Shown here: piece after piece, positions 23,530 to 35,206 of the stretch | Layout: each line of letters opens with the position of its first letter | Position numbering within the stretch: the stretch's first letter is position 1 | The notes under the pieces: model-generated | What the model was told of the DNA's origin: nothing | The model's database searches: none | Seen by the model: the letters and a program-made list of their open reading frames with translations, nothing else | DNA from: Endomychus coccineus | Lineage: Eukaryota; Arthropoda; Insecta; Coleoptera; Endomychidae | Direction: 5' to 3' | Assembly: GCA_958510875.1 (NCBI GenBank) | Contig: OY294067.1 | Coordinates: 32,228,912-32,292,911, forward strand | DNA length: 64,000 nucleotides | Program-made: the position numbers and the translations under genes

Positions 23530-23775
23530 ATGTTTCCAAATTGACCACCATTCAAGCATTAACGACTCCGCGTCCTGACATGATTAACATCATTAATTCA
23601 TTCTACCGCAGGTGTTGATTCAAAAGCATGTTGCACTGCTGCTTCCAACGCTTCTCGAGAATCAGGATGGCGTTTATATGTGAGGTCCTGTATTTTTCCC
23701 CAGAGGTAAAAATCTAAGGCTGGCCAACATGTTTAAGTTTGATGATTCATCGGGTTGCGTTTATATCAGAATTTC
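23530..23775 (-). pseudogene. transposase C-terminal fragment
   Basis: Minus strand reads LDFYLWGKIQDLTYKRHPD, then SREALEAAVQHAF, then stop codons, then a degraded tail (CLNGGQFGNML). F.LWG followed by a helix-rich tail is the end of a Tc1/mariner-superfamily transposase, of a different lineage from those at 0.5 and 62 kb. Only the last 80 or so residues are present. Confidence 0.65.
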
Positions 23776-23879
23776 GTCAATAGTACTGCACTGCAAACAT
23801 GACTCAACGGATTCTTGCTGAATTTTAAATAATCCTCATCATCCTCATCATCTAACAAATTTCATAAGGAACTAAGCTA

Positions 23880-24430
23880 CCCGTGAAAACCGAAAAAATT
23901 GAAGTCAAAATACTGAGGACCTTGCAGCTACCAAGTATTCTTCATCAGAGTAAACTAAATTAGAAATGAAAATGTGCCTGTTCAAATACTGTTTGTAAAT
24001 AATAGAGTATATGACGGATTACCCCCAGTTGGAGATAAATCTGAAGTCATTAAACCACTTTTTCGCTTATACATTTTCATCCCTTCTAAATTTCCTAGAT
24101 ATATGTCATTGCTGTGTTTCAAGAGAGGTACATTTTCTTGAGAAATGGTGTGACCTCTATCCAAAATATGTGCTGCTTATTTTTCACCATTATTTTTCTT
24201 TATATGGGCAAAATCTTACCGAGTTACAATATTCCTTCTAGGTTGGCCCACAAAGCATTTTGAACACTACTCTCAATCAATTTTGAAAAACCTAGATTTG
24301 TCAAAGTCGGCAACTATATGAAAGAAAGGTTTCGCCTAAATCGTTTCTTAGCTTGTTCATCTATGAAGGGGTTGTATTCCAAATTTAGAAAACGAATTAT
24401 TTAGAATAAATTCTCGAGGAATAGGTCACA
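23880..24430 (-). pseudogene. second retroelement family tail, GIY-YIG-like
   Basis: Minus frame at 24164-23982 reads GHTISQENVPLLKHSNDIYL, then GNLEGMKMYKRKSGL, and ends NPSYTLLFTNSI. This resembles the tail of GIY-YIG endonucleases and matches the remnant at 10.04-10.43 kb. Upstream sequence to about 24430 continues the similarity in other frames. The untranslated tail contains CTCTGATGAAGA and GGTCCTCAGTA, also found on the minus strand at 34.14-34.19 kb. Confidence 0.45.
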
Positions 24431-27008
24431 CTGACAGTAGTTCTATAGAACTCTATAAAATTTTAAAGGCGCCAGGTAATTTTGTTATCTTAACCTCTCG
24501 TAGCGAACTGCTTCCAACCTGTATAAATTACCAGACAAGGAAAGTAAGAAATAAAATCTGTAACCCTTGTAACAAAGTTTAATGTTCAGTTATGGTAAGA
24601 AAAAAAATATAATAATCTATAGTTATAAAATAATTATTGATATTAAATGGCAAAACTCAACATGTATGGAAAGCTTTAGAGTGGAACCACAAATATAGCA
24701 TTCTTGACATAAGCGTTGATTGAAATTTCAATCAACGACATAAGTGAACATACAAATATTATAGTCCAGGCTGTGAACCGGGATTTTAGCTATAATAAAA
24801 AAAAAACATGTAAGTTCGAATCAAAAATTTTTTTTTGCATTAGTTTTAGGAGGTTCTCAGGATCATTCATACACCTTAAAACCTCTTGTAAACCCCAAGC
24901 CCACCCATAGGGGGCGAAAATGGCCCGAAATCTCTACAAGAAAAGGTATTTTTGGTTCGCTGAACACGAATCCGAAGCCAGATTCACTTGGAATTCATCG
25001 TAAGGGTGGTATAATCGACAAAATTGGCTAATTTTGCACCCCTAATATGTTATTTTGCAATTTGCGTGTTCTTGGCATTTCGAATGCACCAAGGGGGTTT
25101 TATAGCTCGCTGAATAAGATACCGCGTTTATCTTAGAAAAAAATCGAATCAGGAATATCTTCCAATACTGATATAAAGAGTAAAGGTATTGATATAGACC
25201 ACTCGCACTGGAATTGTGAGAACGATTTAGAACATTTCGAAGAAGAACACGTGCTTTTAGTTACAGATGATATTGGTGGCAACGAACATATCCTTTTGAA
25301 GGCTAAATTTCTGGTTAAATATTCCAAAACTAGAAATCAGAAGCGTTTTTCATAAAATCTATCAATCCGGAAATATTCAAAGCACAACAATTCTTAACGA
25401 ATATCGAACGATAAGAGAATATTAAATTTGATCTAAGAATTTACAGAATTTGATGAATGAAAACTGTACTTCAAGAATTATTTGAGCTTTTGCCTTTATT
25501 TGAGGATTTGAACTTGATTCTGCTGTATTTCTATTTAATCTGTTTACTTGTTTCTTTATTTCCCTTTCTGTGCTTCTAGTGTAAGAAATTTCAACAGTAG
25601 GTAATAAGACTAATGAATCGCACTTGCTAACCAATAGTAAAATCTCACCTGCTGGATCAATACGAGGAGGGGCTCAAAGGTTCAGTGCGCACCTGCTTCG
25701 CAGGTGAGTCGACGCACGGGGAAGGATGAGGATAGCTGGTTTATAAGCGACCAATCAGCCCTACAGCACCTGCAAATTACCTGCTAGAGGTGGGCGGCTC
25801 GGTCAGGTCGACCAATAACGAAAGGATTTCTAACGTGCAAAATGAATTTGACAAGTTTTTTGAAGTGGTTTACGTCTGCTCTCGTGATATATTTTCCGAA
25901 TTTGAGGATAAGAAAAATTTCCCTCTAATTCGTTTCCACGATATCTCATTTATTATTATCTACATTATAAATTGACATCAAAATATAAGTCCCAACGAAA
26001 ACATTCATCATATTTCATATTTTATAAAGATTTGCCTTTTAATGAAAAGTTTCAAACATTAGGTGACGTACCTCAATAACCAATATTTTTTATAAATATT
26101 TCAAAGGCTCAACTTATCTTTGTATGTTACTTAGTTTATAGTTCATTACTTAGTTTGAATCTTGTATTCAAAATCTGGTTCGCTTTCACATATCCTACTC
26201 TAAATATGCCATAATGAGCTATTTTTGATGATAATATAAATATAGGTGCAAAATTATTAAAGAAATATTCAACCCAAACGCTGACAACAAACTGAGTTAA
26301 ATAAAGTAAAAATACCGAGAACCTATTTAGAAAAAAAGTGAATTTGTTTCCATGCAGAACATACCAGTTATCTTTCTACTGCATCAAATGCTACTCAATG
26401 AGGAAGTTGCATAAGATTTTCTTTTGGTGCAGAATATTTTTCATGTTTAGTAAAATAACCCAAAATTATATTCATATGATGTAACACCCCTCCAAACTGG
26501 ATTGCTAAATTAATTAACTTTAAAAGAGTTCACACTGTGAATTCACTATAACACTATGAAAAGAAATAAAACACCGTTATCCACTCAAAGTGGATAAGTG
26601 TGATTGTTTCTTTTTATAAGAGTAATTAATCATTGAAATATCGAATATAACAAGTTGGGCGAGGACACTCTCTGATTGGTCAAGAGATTTGTGACGTCAG
26701 AATTCGGTGAACAACGTCGTAGCAATTTAATTTTGTTTCGGTCTGTTTGCATCGAATTCGGAGCAGATTTGAATAGTTTTAGTGAATAAGTTCGAAGACA
26801 AGTTCCAATCTGGTTCAGTGCGTGATGGTCGATAACATGAAAGACATAACATTAATAGTGCCTGAACGCAAATATGATAAATAAGAGCCGTTTAGTGCCC
26901 ATTATGTATACGCGCAACATAAAATGCGTCCACAAATTATTTTTTAATGCTGAAGGAAGAGAAATCCATACATAATACAATATATGTGGGTATTTATATA
27001 TATATTAT
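24431..27008. other. intergenic with scattered repeat traces
   Basis: No gene. About 24940-25130 holds a diverged copy of the block GAACACGAATCCGAAGCCAG related to the TATAGTCGAGG elements. A hairpin CACCTGC/GCAGGTG sits near 25690. About 26525-26600 shares a GTTCACAC..ATAACACTAT stretch with 34.07-34.11 kb. The remainder shows nothing recognisable. Confidence 0.4.
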
Positions 27009-27469
27009 TATGTATGGATATCATAGAAACACGTATAATTTGACTGAATTGCAAAGATATTGTCATGTTAGTTATATGAACGTAACTGAATTCTTTGTAT
27101 TTATAAATTTCATTTTCCAAGTGTTTCTATGAAATCCATACATGATACTATAAGAGTATTTTATAGTATTATCGAATGCATACCCATAAGAACATTTAGC
27201 AAGAATGAATGTTTTAACTTGACTGAATTGCCAGTGTTATTGTCTTGTTAGTTATGTAAATGTAGATGAACTTATTATCTTTATAATTTTCGTTTTTTCC
27301 AAGTGTTTCAATGAAATCCATACACATTACACAATACTATGAAATATTATGTATGGATTTCATAGAAACACTTGGAAAAAACGAATGTTCCAACTTGACT
27401 GAATTGTCAATATTATTGTCTTGTTAGTTATGTAAATGCAACTAAGCTTTCTATGAAATCCATACATAG
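27009..27469. repeat. cluster of short palindromic MITE copies
   Basis: Ends ATGTATGGATTTCATAGAAA and its complement recur at about 27010, 27121, 27301, 27351 and 27450, plus once at about 28498 beyond the inserted element. Between inverted pairs the interior repeats (TTGACTGAATTG..ATTATTGTC..GTTAGTTATGTAAATG). At least three copies of a 120-190 bp element stand side by side. One end was separated from its cluster by the element at 27472-28468. Confidence 0.75.
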
Positions 27470-27471
27470 TA

Positions 27472-28468
27472 CCGGGATATCAAAAATTATCTTGGTCAAA
27501 GGTGGTTGTGGAATCTAAAACGTCTTACTTTACGTTTGAAATAATTATGTCACTGTCACACTGACATCATCAATAACCTACAAATTTCATACCTATTTAT
27601 TTCAGTTGTAAAACAATAATGAACTACAAATTAAAAATTATCTTGGTCAAGGGTGGTTGTGGAATGTAAAACGAAATGTTAACTTTGAACCTTTTACAAG
27701 GTTGCAATAGCCACAAACGGGGTCGAAAACTGTTTTAAATTGGTTAATTTTCGATAAATCGAATGACGTTCACTTGGGGAGCGCGTAGCTCGCGAGTTAG
27801 AAAAGTGCAAATCTTGGGAACATAGAACGTCTTTACGAGGACTTTTCGCATGCGGTTTTCGCTCCATGTCGTTAGTTTATGAACGGGGCCAACTAAATAG
27901 CATAGTCCCGGGCCCCAAAATGTCGATTAAATAGGAAAATTTAATTAAATTTTAATTTTAATTCTCAGGTCTCAGCTACGCGGGTCTAACGTGCGACGTA
28001 CCAAAGGGAATTTTCTAGCTACTAAAATATACCCAAAAGCGGTTAAAAGCCAGCGGCCTGTAGCCGAAAACACTTTATCACAACTGGCGCCGGCCGCACG
28101 GGGCATGAAACGGCTCCGAATCAACAAGATCGAGGTAAAAAGTATAAACTCTAACTGAGCGTAGCGAGTTCCCCGAGGCATATGTCAAAATGATTACGTT
28201 CGTAGCTAATTACATAGGACGTCTGGCGTTCATGCAATTGTGTTTTTATACAATTCGAAACTTCTGATTTCGATAGGCCACGTGAAAATCCCGGTGTCTA
28301 AAGCGCTAGAGACTTCTGAGTGTTATAACATTCGTATAAAATTGCGAAATTTCTCACTTTTAGAAACTTCAAATCAATTAATTTGACACAGGTTTTGATA
28401 ACGTAAAGTAAGACACACATTTTAGATTCCACAATCACCCTTGACCAAGATATTTTTTGATATCCCGG
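27472..28468. mobile_element. TIR element, CCGGGATATC family, 997 bp
   Basis: Terminal inverted repeats of about 60 bp: CCGGGATATCAAAAATTATC.. on the left, the matching complement on the right ending at 28468, followed inward on both sides by CTTGGTCAA.GGTG.TTGTGG. A TA dinucleotide flanks each end, consistent with Tc1/mariner-type insertion, and it splits the MITE cluster. The left subterminal block is repeated once inside at about 27633-27680. No transposase frame. A third end of the same type is at 57604. Confidence 0.7.
27770..28290. other. GC-rich cassette shared with 53.69-54.19 kb
   Basis: Interior of the TIR element. Matching islands in both places, same order and orientation: GCTCGCGAGTTAGAAA, CTCAGCTA.CCGCGTCT-like, AAAAGC.AGCGGCC, AACACTTTAT, CATGCAATTGTGTTTT, CACGTGAAAATCC. 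It has clearly higher GC content than the surroundings. No coding frame spans it. It could be the conserved core of a non-autonomous element or a captured host segment. Confidence 0.6.
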
Positions 28469-28569
28469 TACTATATGAAAGGGTATTTATAGTGTTATGT
28501 ATGGATTCCATAGAAACACTTTCATTTCTTCCAAGTGTATAATGTCCAATAAATTCATACATGATACTA

Positions 28570-29690
28570 TACCTACCATTTTATAATTTTATATAAAGTA
28601 TCGAAATTGAATACCCTAATTTTAGAGGAAAAACAACTTTTGAGACCTTAAAAGAATGTTCGTTTTTGAATTCTAAAATTATCGAAAATACATAATGATC
28701 ATCAAGGACTACAGGATCTGTTATTATGTAAATAACTGAACGCTATGTTCTGGCCCATTTTGAGTGATTTACACTTTATTTAGTGTGATTCAAATGTAAC
28801 AACATTGTAAAATTTTATCAACTCACCACAAGCCGAAATTCGATGATGCATGAAATACGGATTGAAAGAATTGAGAAACATAAAGTTATAAATCCTCACC
28901 TGGACCCCACTTGATGTTTTCAACCTGAGCCCATTTATCACATACATTCTCCCAGGCGGACACATGTGCTAGATGCGTGATATGTCGTCCCATATGGTTA
29001 GTTTATTAGCTTTTTATGCTTCGGTTCAGTCTCACGGGTTTCTGCTTCTACCTCTTGCAACTGATTTACCTATTCATAGGATCTCAGATGCAATCTTTAT
29101 GCCTGTTACTTTATATCGAGAAATTCCACAAGGGAAACCTATAACCGAAGTCGATGTGATATATATCTTCAACGCATGAAAAGCGGGAAAAGCACACGAA
29201 ACTGATATAACATGTGACTATTAAACACAACGACCTGAATAAGATACTTATGTGGAAGGTTATAAATAACAATGTAGATACCCCAATGAAAAAGAAAGAT
29301 ACAATGAACTCTTGATATAAAAAATTATTTATCTAGAAGCGTTCTTGTTGAGTATGCATCGGTGGAGGAAATTGCGTCATTGTTAGTAATTCAGTTCAAC
29401 CAATTCATTTGGTAAATTCCCCTGAATAAGTGTTGCGTTATTCTTGTTTTATCAGTTGGCAACTCTTCCCAAGTACAAAAACAGTTCTTCTCATAGGACT
29501 GCAATTATTCTACATTTACGCGTGCTCTGTAAACTGTGAATCTTGGGTTCAACAAACGGTTAACCTGAAAAATGAATTACTTTGAAGAGTAACTTGGAAA
29601 TGGAGGATCACATCTTCTATGGGTACATGTGAGTCTCTATATGAGCTCAGATCAAATATTTTGTTACACGTAAGTTTTGAGATGGAGATG
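28570..29690. other. intergenic, nothing recognised
   Basis: Short frames at 28780-28965 and 28973-29179 carry no motif. It may include degraded LINE sequence upstream of 29740. Confidence 0.35.
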
Positions 29691-29739
29691 TGTTCCTTGC
29701 TACACCAAGACATGTACATTGTCAGACTATTCTTATAGG

Positions 29740-29970
29740 GCTTATGATGATTATGCATCATCTAGTCACACGAATAGATGATGCTATGGGTGAAGAGGAA
29801 TACGCCCTGGGTGTATTTATGGACATCGAACTGGCGTTTGATAACACGTCCGTCGAATCTATCTGCTCAACCACCAACGAATTCCTTCAATCATAAGGAT
29901 TCATGTGCAGTGGAAACATTATCTCAGAATTAGTTTATGTGTTCAAGCAGACAATTGTTAATAATGATTC
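29740..29970 (+). pseudogene. LINE reverse transcriptase palm fragment
   Basis: Reads HHLVTRIDDAMGEEEYALGV followed by FMDIELAFDNTSVESIC. The F.DIE.AFDNT pattern is RT motif A of a non-LTR retrotransposon of the Jockey/LOA-like type, preceded by the family-typical LV.RI..A....YALGV. A stop at 29894-29896 and flanking decay limit it to about 70 residues. RNase H and thumb fragments at 33.3 and 44.3-45.0 kb could belong to related elements. Confidence 0.7.
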
Positions 29971-30040
29971 TTGCCTCAGGTATGAATTATGAATAAATTC
30001 TCGGGAAATAGGTCACAATAACACATATGCTTATTATTTT

Positions 30041-30084
30041 CGTCTTTACGTACGTTTCGGTCTCACGACCATCATTAACATTAT
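30041..30084 (-). ncRNA. hammerhead remnant, core mutated
   Basis: Stem II (GGTC-GTGA-GACC), GAAA, the ACGTACGT palindrome and AAGACG are intact, but the core reads TTAATGA instead of CTGATGA, and the 5' side of stem I is lost. It should be inactive. Confidence 0.7.
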
Positions 30085-30589
30085 TATGTCTAAGACTTCC
30101 TAAAACTAATTGTATTAACACAGAGCGTCCTTATCGTATCAATTTCGATTAAATATGCCCACGTCGTTGATACCAACAGAAACACGAATAATCGGAACAC
30201 ATTAATATTTTAAGTATTAATGTACCAAGAATCCACTGCTTATTAATTTTCTCATAATATACGAACTCTTGTCAAACAAGTCTATATACGACTAAGACCA
30301 AAAAATATAACGCTCAAGTATCTACTTTCGAACCAGATGTTAAAGATTCATCAGGTAATAGAAAAAGGTTGTCAGACCTTATTAGCAATATTGCTATTTG
30401 AGCATTCTACCTGAAATATACTTTTAACATTATAAAGACGCTTGTAGAAATTTGCAAAGATTTTGATTGAGTAAATTAGTATAAATCTGACTTAATGAAT
30501 ATCAGTTCTATGATTTACAGATTTGGAGTTACGTTTTAAGTGAATCATCTTCAGAATAGATCTTTTATAATAAATTCAGATTAATCCAG

Positions 30590-31443
30590 AGTTGCGCGGT
30601 TTTTAATCTCCGCCCAACGTTTTTTGATGCTACTCATTCCCAAAACGACTGGTATATTTGTATATAAAGGAACAACATCCAAGAAAATTAATAGATGATC
30701 TACGGGTACGAATTGTTTTTGTATAAATTCATTTAAATGCCATGAGTCTTTCTCATAAGATTAATTTCTTCATATTATATTGTTGATAGATTTTGATAAA
30801 AATTTTGAAAAATTGTAGGTAGGCGCTCTAATATTACTTACAATGAGTCTCAAAGCTATATCACCTTTATGTAGTTTCGGAAGCCCATAGATATAAGGTG
30901 CTTGCCTATTATGGCAAATTAATTTATTTTTCAAATGAATAAGGATTACCTTATTTTTGTACCATTTATTTATTAATTTATGCATGTTATTTTTTACTGA
31001 TTTACAGATTTTAGTTTTTTGTAAGTAAGTTTTAATAGGTTTCCTATTTTGTTTCCGTAGTCATTTCTATGCATAATGATGATTTTATTCCATTTATCCC
31101 CATTCAAAACTAATATTTGAGGGTTAGCATCTAAGAACTTCTGTCTTTTTTGTGTTAAAACGATTTTTTGCTATGCCTATTTCTGCTTTCTATTTATTCT
31201 TTTTATTTGTCAAGATGTTACAAATTTTATTTCTAATTCGATCCTTTCCTCTAAATTTGTGTCTTTAATTCCGCATTCTGAATTAGTAAGTATATTGTCG
31301 ATATGCAATTTGTTATCATCAGGCAATGCAATTTTCGGATCGAAGCTTAACGTGTGTTGCACCTCATCCGTAATTGTTGTGTCTGTTAGGTTTTTTAACC
31401 ATTGTTTATTGACATTTTTTTTTCCATAATCTACGCACTCCAT
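30590..31443 (-). pseudogene. PLE reverse transcriptase N-terminal half
   Basis: On the minus strand: ECVDYGKKNVNK and a roughly 78-residue N-terminal block, stops, then YIYGLPKLHKGDIALRLIVS, then NIRAPTYNFSKFLSKSI, then (30760-30600) FLDVVPLYTNIP, which is RT motif A of PLEs (a .D..SLYTNIP type), then an AEIKN tail. Frames are broken between blocks. The YxDD motif and everything after it are deleted. Confidence 0.75.
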
Positions 31444-31544
31444 TAAACTATATTTTTTTTTGATTGAATGGCTTTGATTTTATTGATATTTTTTTCGAAA
31501 TTGTTTTGCTGATTTTGGAAAAATTGGTTGATAATGTTGCTATT

Positions 31545-32010
31545 AAAATTCAGACAACAGAGATGTTCAACGCGCTTTTGTTTTCAACCTCTGGTACATT
31601 TGTGCCGATAAAATTAGTCTTAAGAAATCCAGTTTTAGACATACTACATACTGATGGTCGGCAGACAATTGTGGGATTTTGATAACGACAAACGACTTTC
31701 GTTGCACTGGGACGGCCTCCACCTTGAAGGAATAAAGAAAAGTCACATGCGACATTAGTCCTGTTACAGAAGAGGGTGGTTGACTCATGAGGGTGTCCTG
31801 GCTTGTGCGGGAAACGCGGGCATTGTCCATGTGATTCACTCAGGATGTGCATATATGGCGTTCTACCGATGCACCTATTCTCAGTGACAGAAGACAGATC
31901 GACGATCTTCCTACATCCACTACATTGTTCAAGGGGTGCAGAATACTCGCATGGACGGCGGCAACCATTACCGCTTATGATGACTGACTGTCGTCACGGT
32001 ACCTCGCCGT
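31545..32010 (-). other. unidentified Cys-rich open frame
   Basis: One minus-strand frame open for about 155 codons from roughly 32008 to 31553. It includes CRRPCEYSAPLEQCSGCRK, ENRCIGRTPYMHILSE, CPRFPHKPGHPHESTTLFCN and VACDFSLFLQGGG. GC content is above the surroundings and cysteines are frequent (about a dozen). I do not recognise the family. It lacks a clear start at the left edge (ATG 31852 lies in the middle), so it could be an exon, a relic or chance. An overlapping alternate frame (31839-31567) exists. Confidence 0.25.
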
Positions 32011-33275
32011 TTTCGCTCCAATGCACTCTTTGATACAATATTTCTCTTATTATATATACATTATACTGTCCATAGAATTATAATGCCACTGATGCATCAT
32101 AGGTAAACATGTTTAAGATTGATGACTCTTTCAGCGAACTAGAAAGTTCCAAATCAACTGAACTCATAATAATTATATATTATGTAACCTTACAGATCTT
32201 CAACAATGAATTACTACTGAGATCCAGATTCATTTAATGAAATCTCACCCCTTTTAGACCATCAGACCGACCCCTTCTATTCTAAAATTGAAATGAATTT
32301 GATTAACCCACACCACAAGCCAAGCCAAGCCTGACTTTTTTGATTTCAACATATTTGTTAGGATTTTCGATGGACCTATAATGGGTGTTTTTTGCTCCAG
32401 AGGAATTGAATGTCCATAAAATATTACTAAAAGAGTCCGGAATAACTTCCAAGATATTTAGCATAGGACTGCAAAAATCTAACCGTCTTTGTTTATCAAA
32501 ATCGGTAAGGTGAATGTTCAAAATGTTTCATGAGAAATATTTTTAAAACCCTTTGCATTTTCCTGAACGAACGATCTAATTTTTGGCCACAGTATCTTAG
32601 GATTATCAGGATTCTCTAAATAATTTAAAAAAATACTTAGTACTCTGTTTAATGAACAAATCATACCTTGAAAATATATTATTAAATATTTTATAAATAA
32701 TGATGTAAGTTGCAAGCTTTGAACTAATCTATTGAGATACAATCTACTAAATTCTAGTCGAGTCCTGTTGTTTTTTTATAAAAGTGGAATGGTTATTAAA
32801 ATTACTCTGTCTCAGAAAACAGCATTATTAGATTATTAATAACGATAGCGGTCACTTTCTCATTATTTTTGGCTACCTTAGTTTAATATTATTGCAAATA
32901 GTATATCTTCAGAACCGTATCGAACTAACAGAATGATCCATTAAAAAAAATTTAAGCGTCTGTCGAAATTTCATACTTGCAACAATTTTTTTGCATTCTC
33001 TGAGTTCGGATTCTAAAGGTTCGGTATAAATACTACAACTTCCGTAATTCAAACATTTTGCATGACCAATATTAATGAATATATCGTCTAACTGAGTGTT
33101 TCTCAAATTCCTCAAAATTCTGGAGCGCCAAAATTAGACACCATTAACATGAGAACCTCCCTTCAGAAATTCCGGTACTTCAATATTACCTTGGGTACGA
33201 CGCAGGGTTAATGCGCCGCAGACGAAAATGTTAGAGTATAAGAAGAGAAATCTTCAAGATAGAAATTGATATTTA
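32011..33275. other. intergenic, unassigned frames
   Basis: Minus frames at 32303-32521, 32518-32742 and 32909-33115 are each under 75 codons. The middle pair overlap in different frames. No motif recognised. They might be pieces of one decayed gene, but nothing supports a name. Confidence 0.3.
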
Positions 33276-34030
33276 ATGGGGTTCGCGGAACCCGAAAACT
33301 ATCTCGCGGATCCCCACCATTTGGGAAACACCGGTCTAATTTACAGTGAATCACCCTGTAGACTAGTAGCTTTCAAGCGGAAGTCTGCGCAACGATACAA
33401 GAAGGACATAGTCATCATGTCCGATAGTCGAACAAACATAAAAGCGCTGAGCTCGAACATCATTCGCTTTCTTAACTCTAACACCAAACTAAACATTTCA
33501 GGAGTGCAAAACAGAATCACAAGAGAATATACAGGAGTTGAGGGGAATGAACAGGCGGACTGACCTCGCGGTAGCGGAAACGCCACTGATAAGATCAGAA
33601 ACCTTCTGCGGTATAGGATCACGCACTATACAGGAATTCCTCGCATCAGAAGACAAAGCACTCAGCACTGAAAATTGGAGTTCTCTTCTGGGACACAAAT
33701 AGTCGAAGATCCTCCTGAATGAATTGATGAAAAAGGATGTTGAAGAGAAAGCAGGAACATCCTAAGAATCATAACAGGATTCATGGCGAGACACAGCAAA
33801 CACAATGGCCATCCTGAAAAAAATGTGCATAGTAAATCACCAATGCCAATGCTCACTGACTGCGGACCTATAATCCTCCGCAGTAGCAAGCAGATACCAA
33901 TGCATGAAATTACACCATTGGATTCGACAAAAATCATATTATGAATGTGAAGTTCACCGGAGCGACGTTCTGTAACACAATAGCGAGAGGAGAATACAAT
34001 AGTCCCTTGAAGGCACCATAGGAAGGACAC
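33276..34030 (+). pseudogene. LINE RNase H and C-terminal region
   Basis: Reads DIVIMSDSRTNIKALSSN, then GVEGNEQAD, the D and GN.QAD motifs of the RNase H domain carried by Jockey/I-type LINEs, then a frame change and a C-terminal stretch (ARHSKHNGHPEK, LTDCGP) like the zinc-binding tail of such ORFs. A stop follows EQAD and the tail is in other frames. Consistent with an element related to the RT fragment at 29.74 kb, with the PLE and other sequence between them. Confidence 0.7.
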
Positions 34031-34659
34031 CCCTAATATAATCTAATATAATGTAATAAATTATAAATGAGTTCACACGGTGGATACAGTATAACACTAT
34101 AAATAAGGAGCAATCACTCTTATCTTCTAAAAATACTGTTAAGCTACTGAGGACCTCTCGGCTAGCTCAAAGGTCCTCCTCTTCATCAGCATCATTCGAG
34201 AGGGTGAGGCTTAGGCCCCAAATCCCAAATGCACTTAGTTAGTCAATTAGTTGGGCTCATTTTGCGCCCCTTGGTCAGAAGCTATTTTAGCAACTTTGTG
34301 GCCCGTCAGAAACCCAGAATATTACCAACGCTGACTTCCATAAGTTCTTCTGGGAGCAGTTCTGATTCTCCGAATGCGGAACATTCCAACAGGACGTAAG
34401 AGGTAGTTTCTTCTGCTTCTCTCCTTCAAAGGTTCTCACTATCTTAACAGTATATTTATTAGATACGACTGATTGTTTCTCATTTATAGCAATCTAATCT
34501 AACTGTGTTATGAATAATTGAAACATTAGATATAAATACTATAATATTATTGTGATTACATTTTGCTGCATTCAGCTCAGGACTGAGGAGCCACTATGTG
34601 GTAATATATGTAAGTTCTTGGGAAATGGGTTACATAAACACAAATGTCTATTATACCTC

Positions 34660-34703
34660 CGTCTTTACTTATGTTTTGGTCTCACGACCATCAACAGAAG
34701 ACG
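34660..34703 (-). ncRNA. hammerhead remnant, stem I perfect, core mutated
   Basis: CGTCTT/AAGACG stem I is perfect, but the core is CTGTTGA and GAAA became AAAA, with stem III ACATAAGT. Predicted inactive. Confidence 0.65.
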
Positions 34704-34860
34704 CGTGAAAAATAATTCACCAACGAAAGCGCGGAATTTCTTAAATTAATTAAACTTTCAATTGACAATGCACACGTCGCATCAACTAACCAAATGCGAT
34801 TAATTGAAATTGTAACACATTAACATGTTAATGTCGTTAGTCGCTCAATTAATTTTCAAA

Positions 34861-34904
34861 CGTCGTCTGATAATGGTCGTGAGAATGAAATGTAGGTAAA
34901 GATA
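34861..34904 (+). ncRNA. hammerhead remnant, core mutated
   Basis: Core CTGATAA in place of CTGATGA; stem II GGTC/GAAT; GAAA present; stem III ATGTAGGT imperfect. Predicted inactive. Confidence 0.6.
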
Positions 34905-35054
34905 AAAATATAATGAACATATGTGTTAATCTGACATATATCTCAAGAATTTACATATAATTCATACCTGGGTCAAGAATCATCATTATTGAATAGAATC
35001 AGACATTACGTGTTGAAAATCCATTCTAAATTTAAATAATATAAGTATTAGAAG

Positions 35055-35203
35055 TTCGATTTTCATTAGTTTAATAAATAAATGTGACTATATTTCGCTG
35101 ACACAGTAGCTTGTTCAAATAAATATTACAAAGTACTTCGTAATATTTGTTTGAAGAAGCGAATCTATAGTCTCATTTATTCATTAAACTATTGAAAATC
35201 GAT
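35055..35203. repeat. palindromic MITE, about 150 bp
   Basis: Arms TTCGATTTTCATTAGTTTAA (from 35055) and their near complement (ending about 35203) flank an inner pairing of TTCAAATAAATATTACAAAG with CTTCGTAATATTTGTTTGAA. The whole stretch folds on itself. No coding content; no clear target duplication. Confidence 0.7.
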
Positions 35204-35206
35204 CTT

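Larger units (their letters stand above)
29985..31460 (-). mobile_element. Penelope-like element, copy D, internally deleted
   Basis: Runs leftward: N-terminal region (31443-31210), RT start (30985-30600), a jump near 30590 straight into the last codons of the endonuclease, the 3' tail (with GGTCTGACAACC near 30370), a mutated hammerhead (30041-30084), and the end at about 29985. The internal deletion removes the RT catalytic centre and most of the endonuclease. Confidence 0.8.
34600..34985. mobile_element. inverted pair of PLE tails (copy E)
   Basis: The left part (34600 to about 34820) is a PLE tail on the minus strand and the right part (about 34830-34985) the same tail on the plus strand. 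They meet head-to-head near TTAACATGTTAATG. Each has a decayed hammerhead. The arms are more diverged than in the 37.76-38.28 kb pair, so this pair is older. Confidence 0.7.

Noticed and set aside
32303..33115. Three minus frames as exons of one receptor-like gene
   Set aside because: Frames overlap rather than being separated by introns, and no conserved motif or splice site was convincing.
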